A stretch of DNA of 64,000 nucleotides from Pseudomonadota bacterium (GTDB lineage: Bacteria > Pseudomonadota > Alphaproteobacteria > Rhizobiales > Devosiaceae). The notes beneath the pieces are model-generated. The model was not told where the DNA came from, ran no database searches, and saw nothing but the letters and a program-made list of their open reading frames with translations. Shown piece after piece: positions 25,810 through 34,693 of this stretch. The translations under genes were made by a program, and so were the position numbers. Position 1 is the first letter of the stretch. Each line of letters opens with the position of its first letter. The stretch is taken from assembly GCA_023431205.1 (NCBI GenBank), contig JAEYXQ010000120.1:1-64000 (forward strand). The letters run 5' to 3'.

Positions 25810-25862
25810 CATCGGTTCAGGGCCGGCTGTGGTTGGCCCTGTTCTCCTCTCAGGAGGCGGCA

Positions 25863-26810
25863 ATGGGCAGCTATATCGGTAAGCGCCTCTTGGCAGCTAT
25901 CCCGGTGATCCTGGGATTGTCGGTCATCGTCTTCCTGGTGATGAAGCTCATCCCCGGCGACCCGGCCCAAGCCCTGCTTGGCTCCTATGCCACCCCCGAC
26001 AACGTCGAGCGCATCAACCGCGCCCTGGGCCTCGACCGTTCCTGGCCCGAGCAATACTTCATCTGGATCGGCAACCTTCTGCAGGGTGACTTCGGTCGCT
26101 CCTACATCCTCAACCGCCCGGTGCTGGATGAAGTGCTGGAGCGCTTCGGCGCCACGCTGGTGCTGGCGGGGGCCGCCCTGGTCATCTGTTCCGTTCTTGG
26201 CATCCTCGCCGGCGTCGCCTCTGCGGTGCGCCAGTTCGGCTGGACCGACCGCATCGTCACCTTCTTCGTGCTGATCGGCATCTCCATGCCCGCCTTCTGG
26301 CTGGGCCTGATCTTCATCCTCCTGTTCGCCGTGCAGTGGCGGCTGCTGCCCGCTTCCGGCATGTACGCCGTCTACGGAGGCGGGGACCTGCCCGATCTCC
26401 TGCTGCACCTGATCCTGCCTGCGACCACCCTCGCCATCGTCGCTACGGGCGTTGTGGCCCGCCTCACCCGCGCGGCGATGCTTGAGGTGCTTCGCCAGGA
26501 TTTCGTCCGCACCGCCCGAGCCAAGGGGCTGAAGGAAGGCGCCGTGATCTGGCGGCATGCCTTCCGCGCCGCGCTGGTATCGGTCATTCCGGTGCTCGGC
26601 ATCCAGGCCGGCTTCGTGCTGGGCGGCGCCGTCTATATCGAAACCGTGTTCCAGTGGCCGGGCCTTGGCCAGATGCTGGTGAAGGCCGTATCCACCCGGG
26701 ACCTCCTGCTGGTGCAGGGCGGGGTGCTGGTCGCCGCCACGGTCTATGTCCTCGTCAACCTCCTGGCCGACGTCGCCCAGGCCATGCTCGATCCGAGGCT
26801 CAAGGGATGA
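25863..26810 (+). CDS. Dipeptide ABC transporter permease (DppB type)
   Basis: Inner-membrane subunit, 315 residues with six helices. MGSYIGKRLLAAIPVILGLS is the typical first helix; LIPGDPAQALLGS follows, and the EAA-type coupling loop is DFVRTARAKGLKEGAVIWRH. The family C-terminus NLLADVAQAMLDPRLKG is present. AGGAGGCGGCA precedes the ATG; an in-frame TTG ten codons earlier is not supported. Stop and next start overlap (ATGA). Confidence 0.93.
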   Translation: MGSYIGKRLLAAIPVILGLSVIVFLVMKLIPGDPAQALLGSYATPDNVERINRALGLDRSWPEQYFIWIGNLLQGDFGRSYILNRPVLDEVLERFGATLVLAGAALVICSVLGILAGVASAVRQFGWTDRIVTFFVLIGISMPAFWLGLIFILLFAVQWRLLPASGMYAVYGGGDLPDLLLHLILPATTLAIVATGVVARLTRAAMLEVLRQDFVRTARAKGLKEGAVIWRHAFRAALVSVIPVLGIQAGFVLGGAVYIETVFQWPGLGQMLVKAVSTRDLLLVQGGVLVAATVYVLVNLLADVAQAMLDPRLKG

Positions 26811-28588
26811 CGGACACTGCGCTTCCACTCGCCCCACCGCGCCGCCGCAGCAACTGGCAGTTGCTGATGGCCAACCGACTCGCGGCGGCCGGCCTGTTCA
26901 TCCTCGGCTTCGTGGTGCTTCTTGCTGTACTGGCGCCAGTCCTGCCGCTGCCCAATCCCGACATCACCGACCAGCCAAACCGCCTGCTGCCGCCACTGAG
27001 CGGCGGGCACCTGCTCGGCACTGATCATCTCGGCCGTGACATCCTCGCCCGCCTGATCTGGGGCACGCAGGTGTCGCTGATCGTCGGCGTCAGCGCCACG
27101 GCCATTGCGGCGCTGGTCGGCTCGATCATCGGCCTCGTTGCCGGCTATGCCCGCGGCGCCACCGACACGCTTCTGATGCGGTTCGTGGATATGCTGATGG
27201 CCTTTCCCTATATCCTCCTGGCGATAGCCATCGTCGCGGCCCTCGGGCCGGGGCTGCTCAATGCCCTCTACGCCATTGCCATCGTCAACATTCCGTTCTT
27301 TGCCCGCAACATCCGCGGCGTCACCGTCTCCATCCGCAATCGCGAATTCGTCGATGCTGCGCGCCTGTCGGGCGAGGGCGACGTGGCCATCCTGTTCACC
27401 GAGGTGCTGCCGAACGTCCTGCCGGTGATCGTCATCACCATGTCCACCACTGTTGGCTGGATGATCCTCGAAACGGCCGGCCTGTCCTTCCTCGGTCTTG
27501 GGGCCCAGCCGCCAACGTCCGACCTCGGCTCCATGCTCGGCCAGGCGCGGGCGCAGATCTTTACCGCCCCGCACGCCTCGATCATCCCCGGGGTCATGAT
27601 CTTCATCCTGGTGATGAGCATCAACCTTCTCGGCGACGGCATCCGCGACGTGCTCGACCCGCGCCTGCGCTCCGGCTCGCTCGCCCGCCCGATGGCCGTC
27701 ACCCAGATCCGCCGCGACAACCCGCCGCCCGCGATCCGTGAGAACGCGCCGGCGCTGCTGGTCGAGCAGTTGTCCGCCGGCTTTGACGACTCCGGCCGCA
27801 TCACGCCGGCCATCAGCGGCATCAGCTTCAGCCTCGACCGCGGCGAATGCTTTGGGCTGATCGGTGAAAGCGGCTCCGGCAAGTCGGTGACCGCCCTGTC
27901 GCTGATGGGCCTCGTGGCGTCCCCTCCTGGCGTGATCACCGGCGGCGCCGTCTACGTAGATGGCCACGACGTGCTCTCCATGAGCGAGAACCAGATCATC
28001 GCACTGCGCGGCGTCCGAGTGTCCTACGTGTTCCAGGACCCGCTCACCACCTTGCACCCGCTCTACCGCGTCGGCGAGCAGGTCGCCGAGGCCATCCTCG
28101 CACACCGCCCCATCGGCCGCCGCGAGGCCGCCGAACGCGCTGTCGAGCTCATGGAGCAGGTCGGCATCCGCGATGCAAAGGCCCGCTCTCGCGCCTTGCC
28201 CCACGAACTCTCCGGTGGCCAGCGCCAGCGCATAGGCATCGCCATGGCGCTCGCCAACGATCCCGACATCATCGTCGCCGATGAGCCCACCACCGCGCTG
28301 GACGTTACCGTACAGAAGCGCATCCTCGAGCTGTTGCAGGGCCTCCGCCGCGACAGGGGCCTGGCCCTGTTGCTGATCACTCACGACTTCGGGGTGGTCG
28401 CGGATGTCTGCGACCGCGTCGGCGTGATGAAGAATGGCGCCATCGTCGAGCAGGGCGCCACCGCCGACGTCCTCCGCAACCCAAAACACGACTACACGCG
28501 GCGCCTGATCGCCTGCGTTCCCGAGCTTGGTGAGGGCCACACCTTCCTCGACCGCGTCCGCCCGCTGATGGCGGAGGGCCGCGCATGA
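26807..28588 (+). CDS. Fused dipeptide permease and ATPase (DppC-DppD)
   Basis: 593-residue single chain. Residues 1-290 are a DppC-type permease: HLLGTDHLGRDILARLIWGT, the coupling loop EFVDAARLSGEGDVAILF, and DGIRDVLDPRLRSG near the end. A linker of about 20 residues (ARPMAVTQIRRDNPPPA) leads to a DppD-type ATPase: Walker A GESGSGKSV, YVFQDPLTTLHPLY Q-loop, signature ELSGGQRQRIGIAMA, Walker B DIIVADEPTTALD, and the oligopeptide-family C-terminal segment HDYTRRLIACVPELG. Such permease-ATPase fusions are known in this family. It overlaps both neighbours by four bases. Confidence 0.93.
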   Translation: MTDTALPLAPPRRRSNWQLLMANRLAAAGLFILGFVVLLAVLAPVLPLPNPDITDQPNRLLPPLSGGHLLGTDHLGRDILARLIWGTQVSLIVGVSATAIAALVGSIIGLVAGYARGATDTLLMRFVDMLMAFPYILLAIAIVAALGPGLLNALYAIAIVNIPFFARNIRGVTVSIRNREFVDAARLSGEGDVAILFTEVLPNVLPVIVITMSTTVGWMILETAGLSFLGLGAQPPTSDLGSMLGQARAQIFTAPHASIIPGVMIFILVMSINLLGDGIRDVLDPRLRSGSLARPMAVTQIRRDNPPPAIRENAPALLVEQLSAGFDDSGRITPAISGISFSLDRGECFGLIGESGSGKSVTALSLMGLVASPPGVITGGAVYVDGHDVLSMSENQIIALRGVRVSYVFQDPLTTLHPLYRVGEQVAEAILAHRPIGRREAAERAVELMEQVGIRDAKARSRALPHELSGGQRQRIGIAMALANDPDIIVADEPTTALDVTVQKRILELLQGLRRDRGLALLLITHDFGVVADVCDRVGVMKNGAIVEQGATADVLRNPKHDYTRRLIACVPELGEGHTFLDRVRPLMAEGRA

Positions 28589-29385
28589 GCGACGCAGCGA
28601 TCGAGATGCGGGGACTGGTGAAGCGCTTCGGCGGCGGCCGCAGCCTGTTTGGCCGCGAGGCAGCGGTGGTCCACGCCGTTCGCGGCGTCACCCTCAAGCT
28701 GGCCCGCGGTGAAACCCTCGGCATCGTCGGTGAAAGCGGCTCCGGCAAATCCACCTTGGCGCGCATGCTGGTGGGGCTGGAGCGTCCCACCGACGGAACC
28801 ATGGTGATTGACGGGCAGGACTGGGCCGATCTGGCCCGTGCCGGCAATCGCGCCTTCGGGCGCACCATCCAGTATGTCTTTCAGGACCCGGTCGCCTCTC
28901 TCAACCCGCGAAAGACCATCAGCGACATCCTCGATGTGCCGTTGAAGCAGCTTCGTGGCTATGACCGACCGGACCGACAGGCGCGCAAGCGCGAACTCCT
29001 CGACGCGGTGCAGATGCCCGCCGGCACCCTGGAGCGCTTCCCTCATGAGTTCTCGGGCGGGCAGGCGCAGCGTATTGCCATTGCCCGCAGCCTCGCCGCC
29101 GAAGCGCGCATCCTCGTCCTCGATGAGCCGGTGAGCGCCCTCGATGTCTCGGTGCAGGCCCAGGTGCTGCTGCTCCTCGATGAACTGAAGCGCGAGCTTG
29201 GGCTCTCCTATCTCTTCATCAGCCACGATCTGGCGGTTGTGGAGGCCATCTCCGACCGCGTGGCGGTTATGTATCTGGGCGAGGTGGTGGAGGAGGGGCC
29301 CGCGGCGCAGCTTTTCGCCAGCCCCCGGCATGACTATACACGCGACCTGATCGCGGCTGCGCCGCGCCTCGCGACCACCGGATGA
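28585..29385 (+). CDS. Dipeptide ABC transporter ATPase (DppF type)
   Basis: Second ATPase of the importer, 266 residues. Walker A GESGSGKSTLARMLVG near residue 49, Q-loop QYVFQDPVASLNPRKT, signature EFSGGQAQRIAIARS, Walker B ILVLDEPVSALDVS and H-loop YLFISHDLAVVE. The C-terminus HDYTRDLIAAAPR is the shortened oligopeptide-transporter tail without the full Cys cluster of other DppF proteins. It would pair with the ATPase half of the fused upstream protein. The start overlaps the upstream stop; four bases separate it from the GntR gene. Confidence 0.93.
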   Translation: MSDAAIEMRGLVKRFGGGRSLFGREAAVVHAVRGVTLKLARGETLGIVGESGSGKSTLARMLVGLERPTDGTMVIDGQDWADLARAGNRAFGRTIQYVFQDPVASLNPRKTISDILDVPLKQLRGYDRPDRQARKRELLDAVQMPAGTLERFPHEFSGGQAQRIAIARSLAAEARILVLDEPVSALDVSVQAQVLLLLDELKRELGLSYLFISHDLAVVEAISDRVAVMYLGEVVEEGPAAQLFASPRHDYTRDLIAAAPRLATTG

Positions 29386-29389
29386 TCTG

Positions 29390-30196
29390 ATGACCGCTGT
29401 TACCGCCCCGCCGCCTGCCGGCCAGCCCCGCCGGAAGCGGACCGACGAGATCGTCGATGCGCTCAAGCGCATGATCGTTGACCATGGCCTCGGGCCGGGC
29501 GATCGCCTGCCGCAGGAACGCGAGTTGATGGCTCAGTTCGCCGCCAGCAAGGGGACGGTGCGCGAGGCCCTCAAGGCGCTCGAAGTGCAGGGGCTCATCA
29601 GCGTCCGCACCGGCCCCGGTGGCGGCGCCTTCATCGAGCGGATGGGGGAGGGGCGAGCGATGAGCCTGCTCTCCAACTTCCTGTTCGCCAAGAACCTGTC
29701 GATCGCCAACATCTACGAAATGCGCAAGGCGCTCGAGCCGCTGGTCGCCGCCAGCGCCACTGCCCACATCGACGTCGCCGGCCTCGCCCGGCTCGAAGCC
29801 ATCATCGCCATCTACGACCATGAACCCGCCGATGCCCAGGAGCGCTGGACGCAGCGCATGGCCGAACTCGACTTCCACAGCGTCGTGGCTGAATATTCCG
29901 ACAACCCGATCCTTGCTTTCACCTGTCGTTTCCTCCAGCGGCTGCTCAAGGACCTGACCGTCGCTCAAGACATCTACGTTCAGCCCGAACCGGTTCAGCG
30001 CCAGAGCGGCATTCAGCACCAGCGCGACCTCATCGCCGCCATGCGCCGGCGCGATGCCGCTGCGGCACAAGCGATCCTGGCCGAGCACATGATCGAGGCC
30101 GAGCAGCACATGCTAGGCCTGCAGGCAAAGCTGCACGATCGCTTTCTGGTGGATACCGAGCAACCTGTACGCACAAGACGCCGGCGGACCGCATGA
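29390..30196 (+). CDS. GntR family regulator (FadR/FCD subfamily) of the peptide operon
   Basis: 268-residue transcription factor. Winged helix at residues 15-80: LGPGDRLPQERELMAQFAAS, KGTVREALKALEVQGLISVR. A flexible GPGGGAFIERMGEGRA link precedes an FCD helical domain (IYEMRKALEPLVAASATAHI, ending RRDAAAAQAILAEHMIEAE), with histidines in positions typical for metal/ligand binding. Encoded inside the importer operon, so likely autoregulatory; the paired operator at 24133-24180 is the obvious target. Its stop overlaps the M42 start. Confidence 0.9.
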   Translation: MTAVTAPPPAGQPRRKRTDEIVDALKRMIVDHGLGPGDRLPQERELMAQFAASKGTVREALKALEVQGLISVRTGPGGGAFIERMGEGRAMSLLSNFLFAKNLSIANIYEMRKALEPLVAASATAHIDVAGLARLEAIIAIYDHEPADAQERWTQRMAELDFHSVVAEYSDNPILAFTCRFLQRLLKDLTVAQDIYVQPEPVQRQSGIQHQRDLIAAMRRRDAAAAQAILAEHMIEAEQHMLGLQAKLHDRFLVDTEQPVRTRRRRTA

Positions 30197-31233
30197 TCGA
30201 CCTCGACTACCTGCACGATCGCCTGAGGGAGTTGCTGCTCACGCCGAGCCCCGTCGGCATGACCGATCAGGCTGTAGCCCTTGTCGATGGATGGCTGCGC
30301 GAGCTTGGGCTCGAGCCCCGCTACACCAGGCGCGGCGTGCTCTATGTCGAGCTTGGCGACGGGGCCCCCCGGCGTGCGGTCGCCGCTCACCTGGATACGC
30401 TCGGCGCCATGGTCACGGAACTCAAGGCCAATGGCCGCCTCTCCCTGCGCAACACGGGGACTTGGGCAGCCCGGTTCGCCGAGGGCGCCAGAGTCACCGT
30501 CTTCTCCGACAACGCAACTCATCGCGGCACCATCCTGCCGCTCAAGGCCGCGGGGCATCGGTTCAACACCGACGTCGACACGCAGCCTGCGGATTGGGAC
30601 AACCTCGAAATCCGCATCGACGCCGAGTTGCAGAGCCGCGACGACCTCGTTGCCGCCGGCTTCGATGTCGGCGACATGGTGGCCGTGGATGCCCAGCCGG
30701 AGCGGGTAGGGGGCTTCGTCGTCTCCCGTCATCTCGACGACAAGGCCGGGTGCGCCGTCATCCTCGCCGCGCTGAAGGCCATCGTCGAGAGTGGGAACGG
30801 CCCGGCTGTGCCCTGCCAGGTGATGTTCACCATCGCCGAGGAGATCGGCATCGGCGGCACCCATGGCTTTGGTCCTGAGGTCGAGGAACTGGTGGCGATC
30901 GACAACGCCGTCACCGCGCCCAACCAGTCATCCCGCGATGATGCAGCGACCATTGCCATGCGTGACCGTCAGGGGCCGTTCGACGCCGCCGTGACCCGTC
31001 ACCTGCTGTCGCTGTGCCAGCAACAAGACATCCCGCATGTCCGCGATACCTTCCGGCACTACCGCTCCGACAGTGCCGCCGCGGTGGAGGCCGGCTGGGA
31101 TCTGCGCGTCGGCCTCGCCTGCTTCTCGCTCGATAGTTCCCACGGCTGGGAGCGAACCCACGAGAAGTCGCTGCTGGCGCTTGCGCGTTTGGTGGTCGCC
31201 TATCTCCAAAGTGATCTGGCGGTGAAGCGCTGA
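30193..31233 (+). CDS. M42 family metallopeptidase
   Basis: 346 residues; dinuclear-zinc aminopeptidase-like. Ligand motifs: AAHLDTLGAMV (His-x-Asp), RHLDDKAGCAV (bridging Asp region), FTIAEEIGIGG (catalytic Glu pair) and ELVAIDNAVT (Asp). These fit the glutamyl/tetrahedral aminopeptidase family M42 in order and spacing. It lacks a signal peptide, so it would act in the cytoplasm on peptides imported by the upstream transporter. The ATG overlaps the regulator stop by four bases. Specificity is unknown. Confidence 0.88.
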   Translation: MIDLDYLHDRLRELLLTPSPVGMTDQAVALVDGWLRELGLEPRYTRRGVLYVELGDGAPRRAVAAHLDTLGAMVTELKANGRLSLRNTGTWAARFAEGARVTVFSDNATHRGTILPLKAAGHRFNTDVDTQPADWDNLEIRIDAELQSRDDLVAAGFDVGDMVAVDAQPERVGGFVVSRHLDDKAGCAVILAALKAIVESGNGPAVPCQVMFTIAEEIGIGGTHGFGPEVEELVAIDNAVTAPNQSSRDDAATIAMRDRQGPFDAAVTRHLLSLCQQQDIPHVRDTFRHYRSDSAAAVEAGWDLRVGLACFSLDSSHGWERTHEKSLLALARLVVAYLQSDLAVKR

Positions 31234-31439
31234 ACTACAGGCATCCGCTCGCTAGACGCTGAGAGCAGGGATCAAACTGCGGTCTGGCCCAGAGGTCCGG
31301 TATGCGCAGCAGGCATTGACGTGGAGCTGGGCCTGTTCCACCGATTGTCCGCGCCAGGCCTCGGTACCGACCTGGTCAACTGATCCACCGGCGCGGTCCG
31401 AGTGCTGCGCCGGCCAATGGCTAACCAGACTGCACTCCA

Positions 31440-32267
31440 TTGACCGACACGTCCCTTGCCCCGGCGCCAGATGCGCCACAAACAATGCCGGGTCGCCCCG
31501 TGGTCTCCATGCGGGAGGTGACCAAGCGGTTCTCCAATGCGGCCCTTGCCCTCAAGGGCATGTCGCTGGACGTCCACCAGGGAGAGTTCGTTTCCCTGCT
31601 TGGCCCCTCCGGTTGCGGCAAGTCCACCACCCTTCGCATCATCGCCGGGCTCGGCGTGCCGACCTCGGGGACCGTTGAATGGCCAAGTTCCGCCGTGAAC
31701 GCCAGGGGGCTGCCCGAAGGTGACATCGGCTTCGTTTTTCAGGAGCCGACGCTGATGCCGTGGGCGACGGTGTTCGGCAACGTCCACCTACCCCTGAAGC
31801 TCCGCGGCCAGGGGAAGAGCGAGGCGCGCGACGCCGTCATGTCGGGCTTGGCCAGCGTAGGACTGGCAGACTCCGCCGACTCCTACCCGCGTGAATTGTC
31901 CGGCGGCATGAAGATGCGGGTGTCGATCGCCCGGGCCCTCGTGACTCGCCCAAAACTCCTGTTGATGGATGAGCCCTTTGCGGCGCTCGACGAGATCACT
32001 CGTCAGAAGCTCAACGATGACGTGCTGCGGCTGTGGCGCGAGACCGGCATTACCGTGATTTTCGTCACGCACTCGGTGTTTGAAAGCGCCTTCCTCAGCG
32101 ACCGCATCGTCGTGATGCGAGCCCGGCCCGGCCAGGTGCATGCCGACCTGTCGGTCGGAACAAGCGGCGTGCGCGACGAGACCTACCGTGCCTCGGAGGA
32201 GTATCGCGCGACCATGGATCGCGTGTCCCGCGCCCTCCAGGACGCCATGTTGCTGGGGGCGCCATGA
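31440..32267 (+). CDS. NitT/TauT-type ABC transporter ATPase
   Basis: ATPase of the nitrate/sulfonate/taurine/HMP-type importers, 275 residues. Walker A GPSGCGKSTTLRIIAGL near residue 55, Q-loop FVFQEPTLMPWAT (typical of SsuB/TauB), signature ELSGGMKMRVSIARAL, Walker B LLLMDEPFAALDEIT and H-loop FVTHSVFESAFLS. The LSGGM form is normal in this subgroup. Start is uncertain: the first in-frame start is TTG at 31440 without an SD; ATG at 31485 is the alternative. No substrate-binding protein is nearby. Overlaps the permease by four bases. Confidence 0.9.
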   Translation: MTDTSLAPAPDAPQTMPGRPVVSMREVTKRFSNAALALKGMSLDVHQGEFVSLLGPSGCGKSTTLRIIAGLGVPTSGTVEWPSSAVNARGLPEGDIGFVFQEPTLMPWATVFGNVHLPLKLRGQGKSEARDAVMSGLASVGLADSADSYPRELSGGMKMRVSIARALVTRPKLLLMDEPFAALDEITRQKLNDDVLRLWRETGITVIFVTHSVFESAFLSDRIVVMRARPGQVHADLSVGTSGVRDETYRASEEYRATMDRVSRALQDAMLLGAP

Positions 32268-33124
32268 CCGAGAGCAGCACGAGGCCCGCAGAAGCGGGCA
32301 CCGATCATGCCGTAGGCACCCCGGTGCGCCGGATCCGGGCCAATGAGCGCGTGCTGAGCATTGTCCTCCCGGTATCCATGGTGCTTCTGGCGATTGCGCT
32401 CTGGCAGTTGCACATCATCGTCAACCAGGTGCCGGCCTACATCATGCCGGCCCCCATGGATGTGGCCACCGCCTTGATGACCGACTGGCCGACACTGCTG
32501 CCCTCGCTGCTGGTGACGATCCGCATCACCCTACTGGCCTTGTTGATGGCCGTTGTCGGCGGTGTGGGTCTGGCGGTGATCCTGGTCCAGAGTCGCTGGA
32601 TCGAGCTTGCGGTCTTCCCTTTCGCCGTCATCCTTCAGGTGACGCCGATGATCGCCATTGCGCCTCTGCTGCTGATCTACATGCCCGATACCCAGTCGGC
32701 CCTGCTGACCTGCGCCTTTGTCGTGGCCTTCTTCCCGATCCTGTCGAACATGGTGGCCGGGCTGAAGAGCGTCGACCACAACCTGCTGGACCTGTTCGAG
32801 CTCTACGGCGCCAGTCGCTGGCAGACGCTGATCCAGCTGAAACTCCCGTCATCTCTCCCATATTTTGCGGCAGGGCTCAGGATCGGGGGCGGGCTGTCCT
32901 TGATTGCCGCGGTGGTGGCCGAGTTCGCGGCCGGCTCGGCCGGCAAGGGGTCCGGGCTGGCCTTCCGCCTGCTGGAATCCGGCTATCGGCTCAACTACCC
33001 CCGGCTCTATGCGGCGCTGGTCCTGCTCATGCTGACCGGCGTGACCATCTTCGCCATCACATCGTTGATCTCGTGGTTGCTGCTGCACCGCTGGCATGAA
33101 AGCGCGCTGCGGCGGGAGAACTAG
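32264..33124 (+). CDS. NitT/TauT-type ABC transporter permease
   Basis: Membrane subunit of 286 residues in the SsuC/TauC/ThiX family, six helices. After a polar N-terminus the first helix is ERVLSIVLPVSMVLLAIALW. IIVNQVPAYIMPAPMDVATA is the conserved periplasmic segment, and the coupling region is LFELYGASRWQTLIQLKLPS (EAA-like). It forms a two-gene unit with the upstream ATPase. It could transport a sulfonate, pyrimidine or nitrate-like anion; nothing here decides it. Confidence 0.9.
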   Translation: MTESSTRPAEAGTDHAVGTPVRRIRANERVLSIVLPVSMVLLAIALWQLHIIVNQVPAYIMPAPMDVATALMTDWPTLLPSLLVTIRITLLALLMAVVGGVGLAVILVQSRWIELAVFPFAVILQVTPMIAIAPLLLIYMPDTQSALLTCAFVVAFFPILSNMVAGLKSVDHNLLDLFELYGASRWQTLIQLKLPSSLPYFAAGLRIGGGLSLIAAVVAEFAAGSAGKGSGLAFRLLESGYRLNYPRLYAALVLLMLTGVTIFAITSLISWLLLHRWHESALRREN

Positions 33125-33258
33125 CCGGTCCCGGCTGACCATTCTCGCACAGGGCCGCTACCCGGACCGATGTCTCTGCTGGTGGGCAGGGATGCAAAGC
33201 AAATGTCTTGCCGTGGCGCGGGTTTGCCGCTCTTATCAGGAAAGTTCTGGAGGCCCGT

Positions 33259-34674
33259 GTGCCGCCTTTTGACGAGATGCTGAGTGCAGATGGCCAGGTA
33301 CGGGCGCCGTATGAAGCGGTGAAGACCTGGCTCGACCTCAAGACTCCCGCGGCACTGGAAAAGAAGGCGAGGGACGCCGAGGGCGTGTTCCGGCGCACCG
33401 GCATCACCTTCGCCGTCTATGGCGAAGAGGCCGCCTCCGAGCGCCTGATCCCCTTCGACATCGTGCCGCGCGTCATCACCAGCCGAGAGTGGCGCTACCT
33501 GTCGCAGGGCATCGAGCAGCGCGTCATGGCGATCAACGCCTTCCTTGACGACATCTATCACCGGCAGGAGATCGTGCGCGCCGGCCGCATTCCGAAGCAG
33601 TTGATCGCCCAGAACGAAGCCTTTCTGCCTGAGATGATCGGCTTCCGCCCGCCCGGCAACGTTTACACGCACATCATCGGCGTCGACCTCGTGCGCACCG
33701 CCGAGAACCAGTTCTACGTGCTGGAGGACAATGCCCGTACCCCATCCGGGGTCTCCTACATGCTCGAGAACCGCGAGACCATGCTGCAGCTGTTCCCCGA
33801 GCTGTTTCAGCAGGTGAAGGTCCGCCCGGTCGAGAACTACCCGCAATTGCTGCGCCAGTCGCTGGCCGCCGTCGCTCCGGCCGATCGGGCCAGTGACCGG
33901 CCCACCATCGCCGTGCTCACGCCTGGCGTGCACAACTCGGCCTATTTCGAGCACGCTTTCCTCGCCGACCAGATGGGCATCGAACTGGTCGAGGGCGGCG
34001 ACCTCAAGGTCGCGGACGGCCGCATCGCCATGCGCACCACCCGCGGCTATCGGCCCATCGACGTGCTTTATCGCCGCGTCGACGATGCCTACCTCGATCC
34101 GCTGACCTTCCGGCCTGACTCCGCCCTTGGCGTCGCCGGCATCATGGACGTCTACCGCGCCGGCCGCATCACCATCGCCAACGCTCCGGGAACCGGCATC
34201 GCCGACGACAAGGCGATCTACTCCTATATGCCCGAGATCATCGAGTTCTACACCGGCCGCAAGGCCATCCTCGAGAACGTGCCCACCTACCGCTGCGCCG
34301 AGCCGGACAGCCTCGCCTACGTGCTGGAGCACCTCGCCGAACTGGTGGTCAAGGAGGTTCATGGCTCGGGCGGCTACGGCATGCTTGTCGGCCCTGCCGC
34401 CTCCCGCAAGGAACTCGAGGCGTTCGCCGACAAATTGCGGGCAAGGCCGGCAAACTACATCGCCCAGCCGACGCTGGCCCTCTCGACCTCACCGATCCTG
34501 ACCGAGGCCGGGCTGGCGCCCCGGCACGTGGACCTGCGGCCCTTCGTGCTGGTGTCGGACCGCATCCATATCACTCCGGGCGGCCTGACCCGGGTCGCCC
34601 TCACCGAAGGGTCGCTGGTGGTGAACTCCAGCCAGGGTGGCGGCACCAAGGACACCTGGGTGCTGGATGACTAG
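33259..34674 (+). CDS. Circularly permuted ATP-grasp protein
   Basis: 471 residues in the circularly permuted ATP-grasp type 2 family (formerly DUF404/DUF407), predicted amide- or peptide-bond-forming enzyme using ATP. GTG start with GGAGG five bases upstream; longer frames lack an SD. Landmarks: ITFAVYGEE near the N-terminus, GNVYTHIIGVDLVRT, FYVLEDNARTPSGVSYMLEN (acidic metal/ATP-site segment), NAPGTGIADDKAIYSYMP, VVKEVHGSGGYGMLVGP (glycine-rich nucleotide loop), and near the end NSSQGGGTKDTWVL. First gene of a four-gene run with alpha-E, transglutaminase and Anbu genes, an association seen across many bacteria. Confidence 0.9.
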   Translation: MPPFDEMLSADGQVRAPYEAVKTWLDLKTPAALEKKARDAEGVFRRTGITFAVYGEEAASERLIPFDIVPRVITSREWRYLSQGIEQRVMAINAFLDDIYHRQEIVRAGRIPKQLIAQNEAFLPEMIGFRPPGNVYTHIIGVDLVRTAENQFYVLEDNARTPSGVSYMLENRETMLQLFPELFQQVKVRPVENYPQLLRQSLAAVAPADRASDRPTIAVLTPGVHNSAYFEHAFLADQMGIELVEGGDLKVADGRIAMRTTRGYRPIDVLYRRVDDAYLDPLTFRPDSALGVAGIMDVYRAGRITIANAPGTGIADDKAIYSYMPEIIEFYTGRKAILENVPTYRCAEPDSLAYVLEHLAELVVKEVHGSGGYGMLVGPAASRKELEAFADKLRARPANYIAQPTLALSTSPILTEAGLAPRHVDLRPFVLVSDRIHITPGGLTRVALTEGSLVVNSSQGGGTKDTWVLDD

Positions 34675-34693
34675 AGCAGGGGTGATCTAGCAG

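Noticed and set aside
26744..28540. A 598-codon minus-strand frame opposite the DppC-DppD fusion
   Set aside because: Antisense shadow in GC-rich coding DNA; the fusion protein has full permease and ATPase motifs.
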